A stretch of 64,000 bases of DNA from Apostichopus japonicus (lineage: Eukaryota > Echinodermata > Holothuroidea > Aspidochirotida > Stichopodidae), in NCBI RefSeq assembly GCF_037975245.1, contig NC_092564.1, forward strand, positions 15,131,984 through 15,195,983, given 5' to 3'. Below, piece after piece: positions 36,806 to 49,957 of this stretch. Numbering within the stretch: position 1 is the first letter of the stretch; each line of letters starts with the position of its first letter. The position numbers were made by a program, and so were the translations under genes. Below the pieces are notes generated by a model. It ran no database searches. It worked only from the letters and a program-made list of their open reading frames with translations, and had not been told where the DNA came from.

Positions 36806-39800
36806 ATGGCAGAATGTCCCAGGAGTATCAGTTCGCTTTCAACCATACCAGCAGGTGACAAAGGTAATAACAGCACCATCGACTGGCACGACATTCCCGT
36901 TTTAGCCTTAGGACCGACCGTCAGGAATAAATTGTCCCTGTACTTAAATCGGGAACTGGACACAGCCAAGGACTGGAGATATCTAGCGGAGATTCTAGAC
37001 TATGAAACATTGGACATCCAGAATTGGGAGCGACGACGTGACCCTACGAGAGAACTGTTGAATAATTGGGGGAGTAAAAGAGGCAGTTCGGTCGGAAAAC
37101 TGCTGGACAATATTCACCTGATTGAACGAGAAGATGTCATAGAGGACATTGGGCTTCTCATCGGTAAGTGTATTTGTGTTATCTTCGGGGTATGCGTCAT
37201 AATTTAATGGGCCTTGAGTGTCTGATATATTAGAAGTTAAGGTCATCAGGTCCCGAGTTCGAGTCCCAAGTTCTCAAGTTCGAGTCACTCCAAGATTAAT
37301 GTATGTCGTCCAGTTACAGAGTTGTTGACAAGTCATAATCATGGACGTTAAATATGAATGTAAGAGACTGACTTCAGTCAGCTTGCGGCTTTGATAAGCC
37401 AATGATGGCTTCTTCGCGAGTTCCTTATTGCAGGAAGATCTAAAATACATTCATCAAGATTGGACACAAATTTTAGCAGGCAGAAAATTGTTCTAGAAGT
37501 TTTCAAAAGTACTTTCCTATTGACTCTAATCTTCCAAATTTAAGAAATTATTACGATAGAAATTTATATATACCAGTGTGGATATTTAGGAAATGATGAA
37601 AATGGAAATAATATAGATTTAGTGTGGATAAACTGCCTTTTAGTTCTCGGGGAAGTAAAATGCTTGTTGCAATATTCGAGCATTTGTGACCAGTATCTGA
37701 TTTTCTAGCATAAAGTTAGGGGCATTACCTATGATCTTCAAACAGGCAAATTTAGACTTTGTTCAATTTTTATGGACAGTTCAAACTTGAAGGGCTCTCT
37801 GTCCTGTCACTTTTGTCGTTGATCAATTTGGGTATTTGTTTTCAAATGATTGATTGAGGAAAGGAATTGGTTTGTTTGTAATTTCCTTGTCCAACTGAGT
37901 TTCACTTTATAAGCATGTATCAACAGGTCTATTCCATGGCTTTGGCAACTTGTTTCAAAACAGAGTTAGGTAAAGATTTGCTCAGATACAGTAATAGTTA
38001 ATCATCAAACTTTGTTCATGGATTGCTATGAAACAAAATTACTGGACTATGCTTAGGGGAGAGGGGGGGGAGCTTTTGTACATTTAGTGATGAAAAACCT
38101 TGCAGCAAGCTACTTTTAGGCCCATTCAGTACCTGAGAGATATATTAACAAACATTAACAACTATTCCCTTTTTAAATGGGACTATCTAGCTCTAGCTGC
38201 TCCTCTTATTAAGGTAGAAGCAATTACCTTCAATCGTCATGGACAACTCCCTGGAACAGATATATTAAAGAAAATTCTTTTTCTATTTGTTAGTTATCAC
38301 AGTTTTAATGTTCCTTCACACACAAGGCTGGAGACTTGAGCAAGTCTGAATATGATATCATCAAATGGTTCAAACCCCATGCTTGATTTTTCTAATGGTT
38401 TTCTTGATTCATTACAATGTTTATTTGCAGAAATGTAGCTCTAGCATTTCTCAAATACTGATTACATAAAAACATTGAACCTCTTAAAGGCATTGAAGAC
38501 TCGCCCCATACCGCGTGTTGCCTTCTGAAAAAGTTAACTTTCCGTTGCTTGCAAGTGAAGTTTTCTACTTGTCGCTACAAAATGCAGACAGTAAAAACTC
38601 CCTGCTGAGATGTCCATCGCTGATATGTACACTGTGTTGTGGGTATTGACCGCAGCTGTATGTATTGACTGTACACTAGTGTCCAATTACCGATGATAGC
38701 AAGCTGTGTGTGTATTTTCTGGGATCGATGGTGGTGTCTAACACTTCTGTTACACCTCATGGAAACTAGGTCAGATTACCGGCATCAGACATTTCTATGT
38801 GCGCGAGTCTTCACTCCCTTGAACAGTACCTGTATATGACCTAATGATGGCATTAGTTCAGGGTTACCTTGAAGATATAATAAGAAGGGGTAAAAAACTT
38901 TACTTCCCACTGGCACTACCACATCACAGATATGCAAAACAACAGCCTCTGGACACAGCTCTTTTAAACTTAATTTATGTCCCAAACAACAAAGATTTTT
39001 TTATAGCTGTTTGGGGGACTTTTTTTGTCATGACAGTGATCTCTATCATATTATAGATCTATGCAATTTGTGGTTTGCTTTGATATGTCCTTTAAATCCA
39101 TGTCTAGTTTGTACAGTACGTAGTGTAACTTCTAGGGAAAGGTTGATTACCCAAGTGCTATCAAGCATCAAGGGCTTCACAAGAATCCGTCTTTGGAGCC
39201 TCTTGAATATCAATGAAGCCCTACTTATAAACCTGTAGTGTACCAGATAGAACTAAGTGTATTATATGGTAACTATTTCAAACTATTTCATAGTCACATC
39301 ATTGTCTGAGGGCAAGGTGAATGCAAGGTTGCACTCTTTCTTTATCACAGTGATCTCTACCGTTTTACAGATGAAATTTGGGGTTTGCTACATATCCTTT
39401 AAATCTGCTTCTAGATTGTACAATACTTAGTTTAATTTCTAGGGAAATATTGATTACCCACTATCAAGCCTCAAGGGCTCAACAAGTGTCACCTGTAGAG
39501 CTTCTTGAATACCAATGAAGTCCTACAAGTTATACACCTGTATTGTATCAGATAAAACTACTGTAGATATGTATAAATGTATTCAAGTTAAACTATGTTA
39601 TAGTCGCGTTGTCTTCAGGAGGGCAAGGTGTCACAAAGTGTCACCAATAGTCAAATTGAGGGCAAGGTGAATGCACGGTCATAATCAGGTAATAATTATA
39701 AATACTGTATACCCACTATAAAGCCTCAAGGGCTCAACAAGTGTCACCTGTAGAGCCTCTTGAATACCAATGAAGTACGTCCTACAAGTTATTCACCTGT

Positions 39801-42800
39801 ATTGTATCAGATAAAACTATATGTATATGGTATTCAAGTGAAACTATGTCATAGTCATGTTGTCTTCAGGAGGGTAAGGTGTCACAGAGTGTCACAATAG
39901 TCACATTGAGGGCAAGGTGGATGCACGGTCATAATCAGGTAATAATTATATATAAATTTGTTTCATTTCACCACGTATCTATTCACAGAAAGTGATGTGA
40001 CAAAGTGGGTCAGGAAACGAGAGGAGGAGAGACGAAATGTTCAAGATCCCGAAGGTATCATTATAATTTACTTATATTCTAACGTTATTCTCCTCCCCAT
40101 GGTAGAGAAATTTGTTTGGTTAGAGATGACCCAACTTTTAAGCAGAGATTAAAATCTCTCACTGTTATTGAATAGTAAATTTCTTCAAGACCTTTCGCAA
40201 CGAAGAGAGTCATTGAAGTGCGTGGTCCTGTCACAAATTTTGTTTCTCTCGAAAACTGCATGATATGATCAGGGAAATGTAGCAAAAATTGATTTAATTT
40301 CAGGATGGTTGGAGTAGATTTTTTAGTCTAAATTCATCGTGGTGGGATCTCTGATAGACATATATATGTACTGTATGCCTAAAGATCAATATATCTTGGC
40401 CATGATTCAAAATCATTTAGATGAAGTGACCGCCTTTGTCGGAGAAAGTATATATTTCAATGCTCTCCTCAGGTCTGCAGAGGCCAGAGTCATCAGTGAT
40501 TGGTCAAAGTTTTGTCAATATTTTCAATAGGTTATTGTTTGAAGTACGTATGAGGGTTGTTTTTAAGTCAAAAGGGTAAGTATTGTTTGCAAATGCAAAT
40601 GCAGGGGTTCAACCAACTTTTCTTGTACTGTTGGGAGTCAGGGGGAGGGGGGGGCTAACATGTTATTTCAATATCAAGGTGAATATGTATTATGAAATTA
40701 ACAAAATAAAACAGAACTAATTAGAGCCATGTGTTATTAAAGTTAATACTAAAATGAGTAATCAACTTCATTGCAGTTCAGTGTCATCTTCATTGCATTG
40801 AATTAGGCTTGCCTGGTTTCTTGAGATAAGATCATCTTTCAAACAGCGATGAATTAAGCAAGCAGCTATTTAACTTGAGAATATATTTACTGTCAGTCAG
40901 TTTATTGATTTTAATGTCACTGTACACTAAACATTGTACTGATCCTGGGTTTCAATTCATACTTAATGCGTGATGATACACTGTTGTGTCAAGTCAAAAA
41001 TACATATCACGGTTACATTTCAGATGTTAGGACAAATGAGAAACTGAGAGAGTTCTGATCAGCTGTGTGGTTATACCGGTTATAATTTTAACCAGTACCG
41101 CTCAATGCAATATGGTTAAGTCTTAAAGATGTATGTACAGCAGTTTTTCTACACAGGAATTCTAATGTAACCAAAGTTGCAAGACTTCAAAACTGCTTTG
41201 TACACCAAATTTGAACACTTCGTACGTGATTCTCTGATATATACATTACTTATCCATTCACACCCACACTCTTGTCTTGTAACAATAAATTTGGATTTCA
41301 GTGTTTGTAGGCTATATATCTACAGGGTTATACTGAAGGATTATTATTCCCCAAATAAACCCTACAAAATGGGACTCAACAGAAAGTGGAGAGATGGATA
41401 GTAGCTGTATAAGGTGCACTGTTTTGACCATTGCTGTATGTGCGGCTATCTATCATTGGATGAGCTATGGTAATTACCCATTACTTCCCTATTCCACTGC
41501 ACCCCCCCTTCCCCAAATACCTTGTCACCCATGTCACTCTACCTCATTACTGATTCAGAGTGTATATACCTCAAAGTAGCCTGTATACACTTTTGTCTTC
41601 CTTCTACTCAGTGAGCAGTGTGAGCCCAAACTTCTCACAAGATGAGTTTTCCAGGATCACCATTCAGGATAATGAAGGTACAGTATGTATATATAGAATC
41701 CATATGTGTCTATAATCAACACTAAATGAAAATTATGGAATTTGCTGAATTTCCAATACATTGTGCAGCTGTGATAACAAATTGTTTGCTGTACAAATTG
41801 TTATCTCTAGTACTAAACTCATGAAGTTGATATGTGCAGATTTTAGTAAGACATCCACTTAGCAACCATCCAGTTTGGCCTGTTTAAGCTAGTGGGGAAT
41901 TTCCTATCAATTGTTTGAATACCATGTATCTACACTGTTTGTTCATACCATACTTCATAGCATTCGTACTGACAGTATGAACAGTTCCCAACCTTAACCT
42001 GTTTAGAAAGAGGCTATTGGTACTGCTGATTGATGATTGGGTGAGGTACAGAAGGAGGTGGACTGTGTTTACCACTGCCTTGTACGAAGCAAGCTGTAGT
42101 CCCTTAGGACTGACAGTAACCACCCCCTCTATGTCCATCTTGTGAGACAAGTAATCCTGCACAGTGGTAGGCTCAGGCAGCCTTCTTCTGTTACCGAAAC
42201 CTGATATCCCTTATCTTTCATACCTCAGGCTATTAAAATTTGTAATTTATTAAGTTTAAACGTGACGTTTTTCTTTCTTGCCATTTCTGTACGGCCTGCT
42301 GCTTTTTCATGTTTTCTTTCTTTTTAGTTTTACTTCTTATTCTTTTATGTTTCAGTGACTTGCGAGCACTGTAGTTTCCTTTTAAGGATCAATAAAGTTA
42401 TTCTTCCTCTTACTAACTGCCTTTCCTTTGAAGTGGGGCATTAAAGAAAAGTGCAGGGGGGGGGGGGGGGAGAGTCCACAGTGATCTCCTTAATATGCTA
42501 CAACCACAGGAAAGCAAAGTGACTATAAATAGAAATGCTAGGTCATGGTCAAACATGTGATATTTTTTTTGGTTTTTTTTGTCATGACTTAGATTTTATT
42601 CAGGGGTCATCTGTTAATATTATGAGAGTATATGAACACTATGAAAGAGGAACCAGACTCTGAATTTGGTTTCATATGTCATTAGTCAGCGTTAATGTAA
42701 GCAACCGGCCACATCGACTCTATTTGAAAACTGATGTCGTAGTCTTCTTGGCCAAACAGGCGCATGTCTTATTGTAAAGTACTTTTTCCTTTCTATTGCG

Positions 42801-45800
42801 CTCTTATTTTGAACAAATTTCAAGGAATAATTTATTTCTTTAACCAATATTACTTTCAGCCAACTCACCCAAATTTAACTCATGTCAAAAATCTATTTTC
42901 AATTAGCTATTATGGCTTTCTGGTTCTGAAAATCTGTGATATAAGAATCAATTAAATTTTTAAAATTGGAAATTTGGAAAAAGAAACAAACTTATTTAGA
43001 GTAGGACAAAACATTTGAACCAATTTAGTTTAGGTGCTTGGCACACTGTATCCATTCACCATTGAAATGGAATGTTGCAAACTTTCAAATTGAAACAACA
43101 AGAAAAGGTCCAGTATAAACTCTTTATCGTCGTTTGGCAAATAAACAACTTAAAATAGTCGACTAGTTATCGAATGCAAATTTGCTGTTGGATTCAACAC
43201 TGAATACTGTGAATAATATCCAGAAATTGTCAATTTATCAAAACCACAGCCATAGAAACTGATTTACAGTAGCAGGAAACCATTTCCAGAGAAAAGTTCC
43301 TACGGTGTATTCCTATGGTAGATATTTTTCCTCCGATAAAGGACATTTCACAATCACTTTAACAGGAAACCTCGCCCTGATCAGATAACACTTTAATTTC
43401 CATTACTCACTGTTCCTCACTCCTCACTCTTACCCCAGAGTTAATATAGGTAATTTTTTGTAAGGTGATTTCCCTTTTCTTGGTCGATGGTCATGTGAAC
43501 ATTTTACGTGCTGGGTTCTATAATAATAATAAATCTAATAATAAATATAATAATAAATCTCTTGATTGAATCAAAATAGACTGTTAAAAGGTCTTCTAGT
43601 AGTCATGAACGGAATCCTGAACAGCAAGACCAGAATATCTTTGCAACATCTAAAATCCCAAAATTTCTCACCAACGATAAACCAATTCCACTTCAAGAAC
43701 ATTTCCGACTAATGTATATCCACGATGGCCGATCATTTAAACCACGGCTAGCTCAAATTTATGTTGGATGCAGCGAAGCAGGAATGAAGTGTCCAAAACT
43801 TCTCAGCCTTTCTGTTGCATTTCGCTTCCGTTTTCTTCCTTAGTCTGCGAGGCCCGAACCATTCTGTTACTGTATACACCACAAATAGTTGTAAGGGTCT
43901 AGGGATGGCCTGTAAAATGTGCTACTTGGGAGACGTAGCATGTTTTGCTACGTCTTGGCTCCTGCCCGAGATTTTGTGAAATATGTTTTTCTCATGTTAC
44001 AAATCAAACATGTGACACTCCAATGGTTAAAGTACGAGGTTTACGTTTCTTCATTCTGAATTGTTCATTTGGAAAGCACCCTCTACTTCATGCAAAGATG
44101 GAAACCTAGTTCTTTTTTTTTATGGGGGGGGGGTCTATGGACACTGTCCAATAATTTACCCAAAATATTCATGAACCAGCAAAATTGTGATGAATACCAT
44201 AAACAGTAGGTCTACATTATTCCCAGACATTTCAACCGTGTGTTGTTTGGTACCGATCGCGTTTGGCAAAATTCCACCACAAATCAGCTACTGTACAATC
44301 TACAACAGGGAAGTGCTACTTGACAGTTCAAAGCCTTGTTTGCAGATCTATTGATCCATCTGCCTATGATAAACATACACTCAGTTCATTTCATCTCTTG
44401 TATTTAATTTTAGAATATTTTCTTTTCCATTTGGTAAGCATTGCAGTTGCACTTAATTTATTACAAAGAAAGGAACCAGGAACTTTGCTTGCATTCTAAT
44501 TTCTACCTTTGGTTCAATGTCATTTCCTCTTCTATGATAGTAGCAGTGCCAAGGACAGTTAAAAATACTTTAGGTACTATATTAGATTGAAACAAATATC
44601 TTCAGTCGAAAGGGAAACTGATCATAAAATTACAACAGTTTTTCACTCAATAAACTATCTGTCCCTCGATTCTGACCACCTTTTTGACAAGAATTGTTAG
44701 TGTTTACAATGTATCATTTCGAATTTAATTGACATACAGTGCATGAAATAATGGGGCAGTGTTTAACCATACACTGTTCTCATGCGTCCAATTGATGCTG
44801 AGGACAGTGTGGATGATGACGTTTAAAGGGAGGGGATGGGTGAGAGGAAAAAGGGAGGGGGTGGGGAAAAGAAAGAGGGGGAATGAGAAAAGGGATATTT
44901 TAAGCTTAAACATATATTTGGTTTTTAGTGCTGAGAGAATATTTTCTGATAAATTTTATTGTGCTGATCCTATATAAGCTAGGTACATGAACTGGTGTTA
45001 ACTGTTATTCAGGAAAATGCCTGGTGGGAAGTTGATTTTAGCCATATGAAGTTTCAAGCACTTGCATTTGTTACCAATTGGCTGAAAATTGTGAGATTTT
45101 AGGCCTGGGATATTAATTAACACATGAGTAACTTCCACAAAGATTGTGATTGAAAAGACTGTTTGGCCAATTGAAGCTTTGCATATTTATGAGTCTGTAG
45201 TATGGGCTGAGGAATACTTCAGCCAATATTTTATATACTGCAAGAAGTTTAACTAAACTAAAAGAACTGGACTGCATCATCCCTCGCCTTACTGCAGTAG
45301 ATTGGGTGTTCTAAACTATGAAAGCCACATCTGAACTGAACTAAACCATTAAGCACCGTTCTTAATTATAACTGAACTGAACTAGTGAACCAAACTGTTA
45401 CTGAACTAGGGAACTAAAGTAAAGCTATTACTGAACTGAACTATTAAAACTAAACTAAACTGAAATAAAGTGAACGATAAAACTTGAATTAAACTGAGCT
45501 GTATTAAACTGAACCGAGTCAATGAGACCATACATTCTGTGGTGTAGTTACCAGTGAAAGGGCGTCATAGGCCTCACAGTCTTCCTTTAAGTACTGTACA
45601 TTCATAGTGAAAGTCAGCATTCTGATGATATGCAAACTTGTGTGCAAATTAACGTTCAGGTTAATACATTTTGTAGAGTAGTAACACCTACTAACACTCT
45701 TCAAGAATCTTTACAAATTTCAACAGACTGTTTGCAAATGGGTTTTTTTTTTGGGTTAATTTGTTTTTATATTTAAGCATTTTAACCTTGTCCTATATTT

Positions 45801-47286
45801 CTTTTTCAGATGATTCACAAAAGTTTGATGCTTTCGTCTGCTACTGTCTGGATGACCATCCATTTGTACAAGAAATGATAAGTGTCTTAGAGGGGAAAGA
45901 GAAACTCAAACTCTACATCCAGCACAGAGACCTACTGCCTGGTGGATCCCATACCACTGTCACAGCAGAACTAATAGAAAACCGGTAAGAACTTGTAGTA
46001 TTTCGAACGGTTCAAAAAATAATAATAACTTAAAAGTATTATAATTTATTGTGTATTGTATATGTAACTCTTCCAACTGGATTACAGTACTTTGCATGTT
46101 GAATCCCAGTCGACTAATGCTGTTAATTGGACATAACCCTTTTTATGTTAATTGCATGCTTTTGAGTATCCCATCAGTCGGTTGGTCGGTGGGCCGGTCG
46201 GTGGGTGGGTGGGTCGGTCGGCCGGTCGGTCACTTGACAGATTGATTTATGTTTTGTTTTTCGTGTACTTTTCAGATGTAGGAGGATGGTAGTAGTTCTC
46301 TCACCACAGTTCAAGGAAGATGACTTCAATAACTTTTGTATCAAGTTTGGAATCAGTTTGCAGCCAGGTATTCAACTGTTCAAATTTACAGGTTAAAAGA
46401 CTGGAGAATAGCATTTAGTCATAGATAATTGCTCGTTAGTTCAAGCTCTTAAAAATGTGTCAACCAACCTCTTTCTCTTCTAAAGTGGCACTGATTGTAG
46501 ACAGAATTATCTTTAATTGAGCCCCTCCATTTCCTGACATATACACAAGAAATGCACATATGGATTGCATGCACACTAGTCATTTATTGACCCACTCCTC
46601 CCCCCCCCCCCTCATCCCGGTCTACCACACTAACAATGTACCTCAGTGTATGTAGCATTGTGGGCGGCCAACCCCAACCCAGCTTTCTCACTAGAATTAC
46701 AGACAATTGCAACCAGATTATGCTTATTACTACAATGGCATAAATAGCCACTAAATAATATAAGGCATTTTTTAAATATTTGACTTCCTAATACTGTTAA
46801 GAACCCTAACTACCACCCCCACCTCTCCCCACTCCCCTCAAAGAACATTACTGCAGTATTTATCATTTTGCTTGATTCTTGAGTCAAAACTCTTAATTTC
46901 CTGTGAAAAACACTCTCATTTATGTTGTAATACAAATGGATGAAACCAATCAAGGACACCAGGTCTTGAACTTTTACAGATCAATGATCTGATATTACCA
47001 GTGTTTTGATTTCTCGTCAACTCCTATATTCAAAGAAATTATTCCACGAAATCTATCTATATCTTTTCTTGTATATATATATATATATATAATTTTAATA
47101 TATATTTTATAATTTTCTTTCCTCAAACTTGCAGGAGGTCAGTCTAAGAAGGTCATACCTGTGATTGTGGCTCCGTGTAAATTGCCTAGCATTCTTCAGC
47201 ACCTTACTGTGTTGGACTACACTAAGAAGGACCTCCGTCCATGGTTCTGGAACCGACTTTCCTCTGCGATCAAGTTCAAACTTTAA
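36806..47286 (+). CDS. MYD88: MYD88, Toll/IL-1 receptor adaptor with death domain and TIR domain, 6 coding exons, 302 aa
   Basis: MyD88 links Toll-like and IL-1-type receptors to IRAK kinases and NF-kB in the cytosol: its TIR binds the receptor TIR and its death domain builds the Myddosome. Exons: 36806-37163, 39989-40054, 41612-41677, 45810-45984, 46276-46367, 47135-47286. They sum to 909 nt; human MyD88 is 296 aa. The death domain is in exon 1 (VRNKLSLYLN, DWRYLAEILDYETLDIQNWE, SVGKLLDNI). Exons 2 and 3 (two blocks of about 22 aa) form the intermediate domain. The TIR starts near residue 164: box 1 is KFDAFVCYC, box 2/BB loop is RDLLPG with Pro at about 207, and box 3 is FW at 290-291 (PWFWNRL). 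All key motifs are intact. Introns of 1.6-4.1 kb hold repeats and a LINE tail. Confidence 0.97.
37240..37456 (+). mobile_element. tRNA-derived SINE-like repeat, copy C (MYD88 intron 1)
   Basis: Third and fullest copy of the family at 21141 and 26641, here in plus orientation. It starts with two B-box-like motifs (CGAGTTCGAGTCCC and AAGTTCGAGTCACTCC) and ends GCAGGAAGATCTAAAATACA. The diverged middle still shows GACTTCAGTCAGCTTGC. Confidence 0.72.
39032..39955 (+). repeat. Three-copy tandem repeat, about 260-340 bp units, MYD88 intron 1
   Basis: Diverged copies begin near 39032, 39348 and 39700. Shared segments are TTCTAGGGAAA...TTGATTACCCA, CTCAAGGGCTCAACAAGTG, CTTGAATACCAATGAAG and GAGGGCAAGGTG.ATGCA. 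The last copy ends about 35 bp before exon 2, so the array abuts the branch-point region. It contains no coding exon. Confidence 0.8.
42235..42415 (+). mobile_element. LINE 3' tail remnant, MYD88 intron 3
   Basis: AAGGATCAATAAAGTTATTC with a TTCTTCCTCTT tail resembles the terminal segment of a non-LTR retrotransposon ending at its own poly(A)-like signal. No ORF remains. The family is not assigned. Confidence 0.45.
45240..45525. repeat. Degenerate AACTGA / AACTAAACT repeat, MYD88 intron 3
   Basis: Many imperfect pentamer and hexamer units of ACTGAACTGAACTA type in a purine-A-rich block. It is noncoding. Confidence 0.75.
46172..46232. repeat. (GGTC)n / (GGTG)n simple repeat, MYD88 intron 4
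   Basis: Short array of TCGG, TGGG and CGGT tetramers lying about 45 bp upstream of the exon 5 acceptor at 46276. Confidence 0.8.
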
Positions 47287-47689
47287 GCATGTAGACTGTC
47301 ATCATTGCAAAGGAAATCAACGAGTTCTCAAAAGTTTAAGTCCTCCACATTCAAGGTATATGAAAAGATTCAAATGAGTCGAACTGATACCAATGTGGAA
47401 TGGTCAATAGCTTCTAACGAATCAGTATCGATGATGTACAGTCTCAACGTGCAGGGAGTTGCTAAATTGGTGCTTAATTATCTTGTGCTCAATGAGAGTA
47501 AATAGAAACTCATCGTCCGGTTCATTATAAACAGGGACAGCCAATTAATATTGGATCAGCTAAAGTCATACACGTGTTAAAATCACATGTTTCATCACGA
47601 GTCTATGACTAACTTGTCCGCTTTAATCAGATGGCTCCTGAATATCCTGAGAAACATACCTGTGTCCCGCCCGCGTTGTTCTTGAAGAT
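47287..47689 (+). other. MYD88 3' UTR region
   Basis: Sequence after the TAA stop shows no further coding exon. No clear AATAAA was found before the LINE fragment, so the transcript may end inside that element or use a variant signal. Confidence 0.4.
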
Positions 47690-48560
47690 GTCAGCCGTGT
47701 TGTAGACACGGTCTTTCTTTTTCACATATTTCCTAAGACTTTTCAAAATGTCATCCCATCAAGCTCTGGTACCTTCCCATCATCCTTAAAATCCGCCATG
47801 GTAACTCCTATCATTAAAAAATCGTCTCTGGACAGTGAAATTCTTCAAAACTATCGTCCAATCTCTAATGTTAAAATTCTTTGGAAAACTGATTGAAAAA
47901 GTTTGCTTCTCTGCAACTTCAAGAATATATGTGTGCTAACTCACTTCATAACTCCCTCCAATCTGCCTACTGAAAGAATCATTCAACGGAAACTGCCCTG
48001 TTTCGATTCTATAATGATCGTCTCCTCGCCACTGACAACCACAGAGAATCTCTTCTCGTCCTCCTCGACCTTGTTGCAGGCCTTGACACTATCGACCACT
48101 TAATTCTGTTTGATAGGCTGCACACCAAATATGGTTTTGAAGGCATTACTCTTAGATGGATACAACGCGGTTTCACCAACCGCCTTGCAGACTGTTACCA
48201 TTAGTGATAAACATTCTTCACCCCTTACTCAACTTACAAATTCCAACTCGCTCACTCAGATCTAACAGTGCTATTCTCCTAAAGCCACCAAAAATTAAAA
48301 CTAAGACGTACTGTGAGCGTTCTTTTCAATTTGCGGCCCCAAACTCTGGAACACTCTTCCCCAGCCACATTAGGAATTCCCCTACCATAGACAATTTTAA
48401 AATGTGTCTTAAAAACTCACTTATTCACATATGCAATCCTTCCATGTATCTTTAAGTTTTTGTTCTACTATGCTGTATTTTTGTACTCATTTTGTTTCTT
48501 GTAAAGCGCATTGAGACCGTTGGTATAATGCACTATGTAAATAAGCATTATTAGTAGTAT
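47690..48560 (+). pseudogene. Degenerate CR1/L2-like LINE reverse transcriptase fragment with 3' tail
   Basis: Read across frames, the plus strand shows non-LTR RT landmarks: SGTFPSSLKSAMVTPIIKK and a SEILQNYRPISN segment, then STETALFRFYNDRLLATDN and LLVLLDLVAGLDTIDH, then KYGFEGITLRWI. After an apparent internal deletion of the catalytic core, the usual C-terminal tail follows (KTKTYCERSFQFAAP, FKMCLKNSLIH). The 3' end has GTAAAGCGCATTGAGAC and a TTAGTAGTATTATTA tail. Several frameshifts and stops are present, so the copy is dead. It lies in the MYD88-MLX convergent gap. Confidence 0.82.
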
Positions 48561-49280
48561 TATTATAATAATCAAGACATTCCTCATCTACATATTGGAC
48601 AAAAGATGACCTGATATGTAGCCTAATTTTTCATGATAGAGTCAGCGGTGGTATAGGCAATGAACAACAGGGCCCCTATGCAGCAATAGAATTGGTCATC
48701 TGAAGAAAGTCCACTTTTACCAAAGCCCAACCATGGTTTGTGTTTGGATGAGCAAGTTTTGGTATTGGTCACCTCCAGAGGCCTGCATATTTCACGCATA
48801 GGCTTTCTCTGTCGAGGGCAGGATTTTGTTTGCATTCTCATTCTGGTCTTCAGCCTCCGACCTGCTTCAGCAGATGGGTATTTACATCTGTGGTCATATT
48901 CCCCCCACAAGGTCCCCCACAAGGTTACATCAGCCTAGTTACTCCAGAATTAGTAAGTTTGTATTATAAGCAATGTCAGTTAATGCTTCCAATTCTGCTT
49001 ATAAGTTTGAAAATCATCTTTCAAGCTAAATATTAATTTCGTTGGACAATTTAATCAAGAAGAAATCTTTTATTAGTTACTTTTGTAACTTTCCTTTGCC
49101 CTCCCTATTTCCTTGAAGATACGAATTTATGAAGCTTGCGATCTTTTCTTTTTCTTTTTTTTCTCAAATCTGCTTTGCTATCATTCTTTTTCCTATCATA
49201 TATATAACCTTCCATGAAATGTACATGCTCAATTTATCCTCTTTCCAAGGTTTGAAAAGTTTTGTAGGAGATTTTTGCCA

Positions 49281-49289
49281 AATATATAT

Positions 49290-49327
<38 letters not shown>

Positions 49328-49334
49328 TTAATAT
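49281..49334. repeat. (AT)n microsatellite
   Basis: Two blocks of alternating AT separated by AAATA. They produce a spurious Tyr-Ile open frame. Confidence 0.9.
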
Positions 49335-49957
49335 ATATGTACTATAGATTGAAAGTATAATTTACATGACTACTGAAAAATGTATTTATCCATTTTTCAT
49401 ACAATATCAAAATATAGCTTTCATAATTTTGATATCAATTTATATATAGTTTATTTTAAAGTATTTGCCAGTAGGAGGTATTATTGCTTGAATAGTATTT
49501 TCTATAAAATGGTATTATCCATTTTACTTACATGATTTTAATACATAATGTAGCAAAATATTGTTTTTAAGTTTTGTTTATTTAAATAGTTATTTGTCTA
49601 TTTATTTTATACATTATTTTTTTGAGGAGAGAGGAAGAGGAAATGAGGGCTTTAAGTGACACCATTGGAAGGAAGGTGGGAAATAAAATATTTATTGAGG
49701 GCAGCATACAGGAAATCAAAGCTATTCGTAATCGTTCAACCAATCCTCACGTGACAGTATTCCTCAAAGAAACCGTTTTGTACAGTTTAATACAATTATC
49801 CCCTTTTTCGTGCTGCGCAACTTTGGGATTAAGAAACTTCATCTATGGGTATATTTAGTATGGAAGCTTAAAAGTGCCATCAACATAAGAACACTTTGCC
49901 CAAATAGGTCAACATTTTTCAGTAAATTGTTAAGATAACATCTTACCGAAAATCAGA

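Noticed and set aside
38100-39240. Several 60-80 aa ORFs in MYD88 intron 1
   Set aside because: No domain similarity, they overlap the tandem repeat, and the intron is already explained by flanking MYD88 exons.
44816-44890. G-quadruplex-like GGGAGGGG run as a MYD88 intronic regulator
   Set aside because: Purine-rich simple sequence of a kind that occurs many times in the window. Nothing ties it to a function.
47903-48455. Possible host gene from the 66-aa and 99-aa ORFs
   Set aside because: The residues match the LINE RT and C-terminal tail (KTKTYCERSFQFAAP), with frameshifts between them, so this is a dead retroelement.
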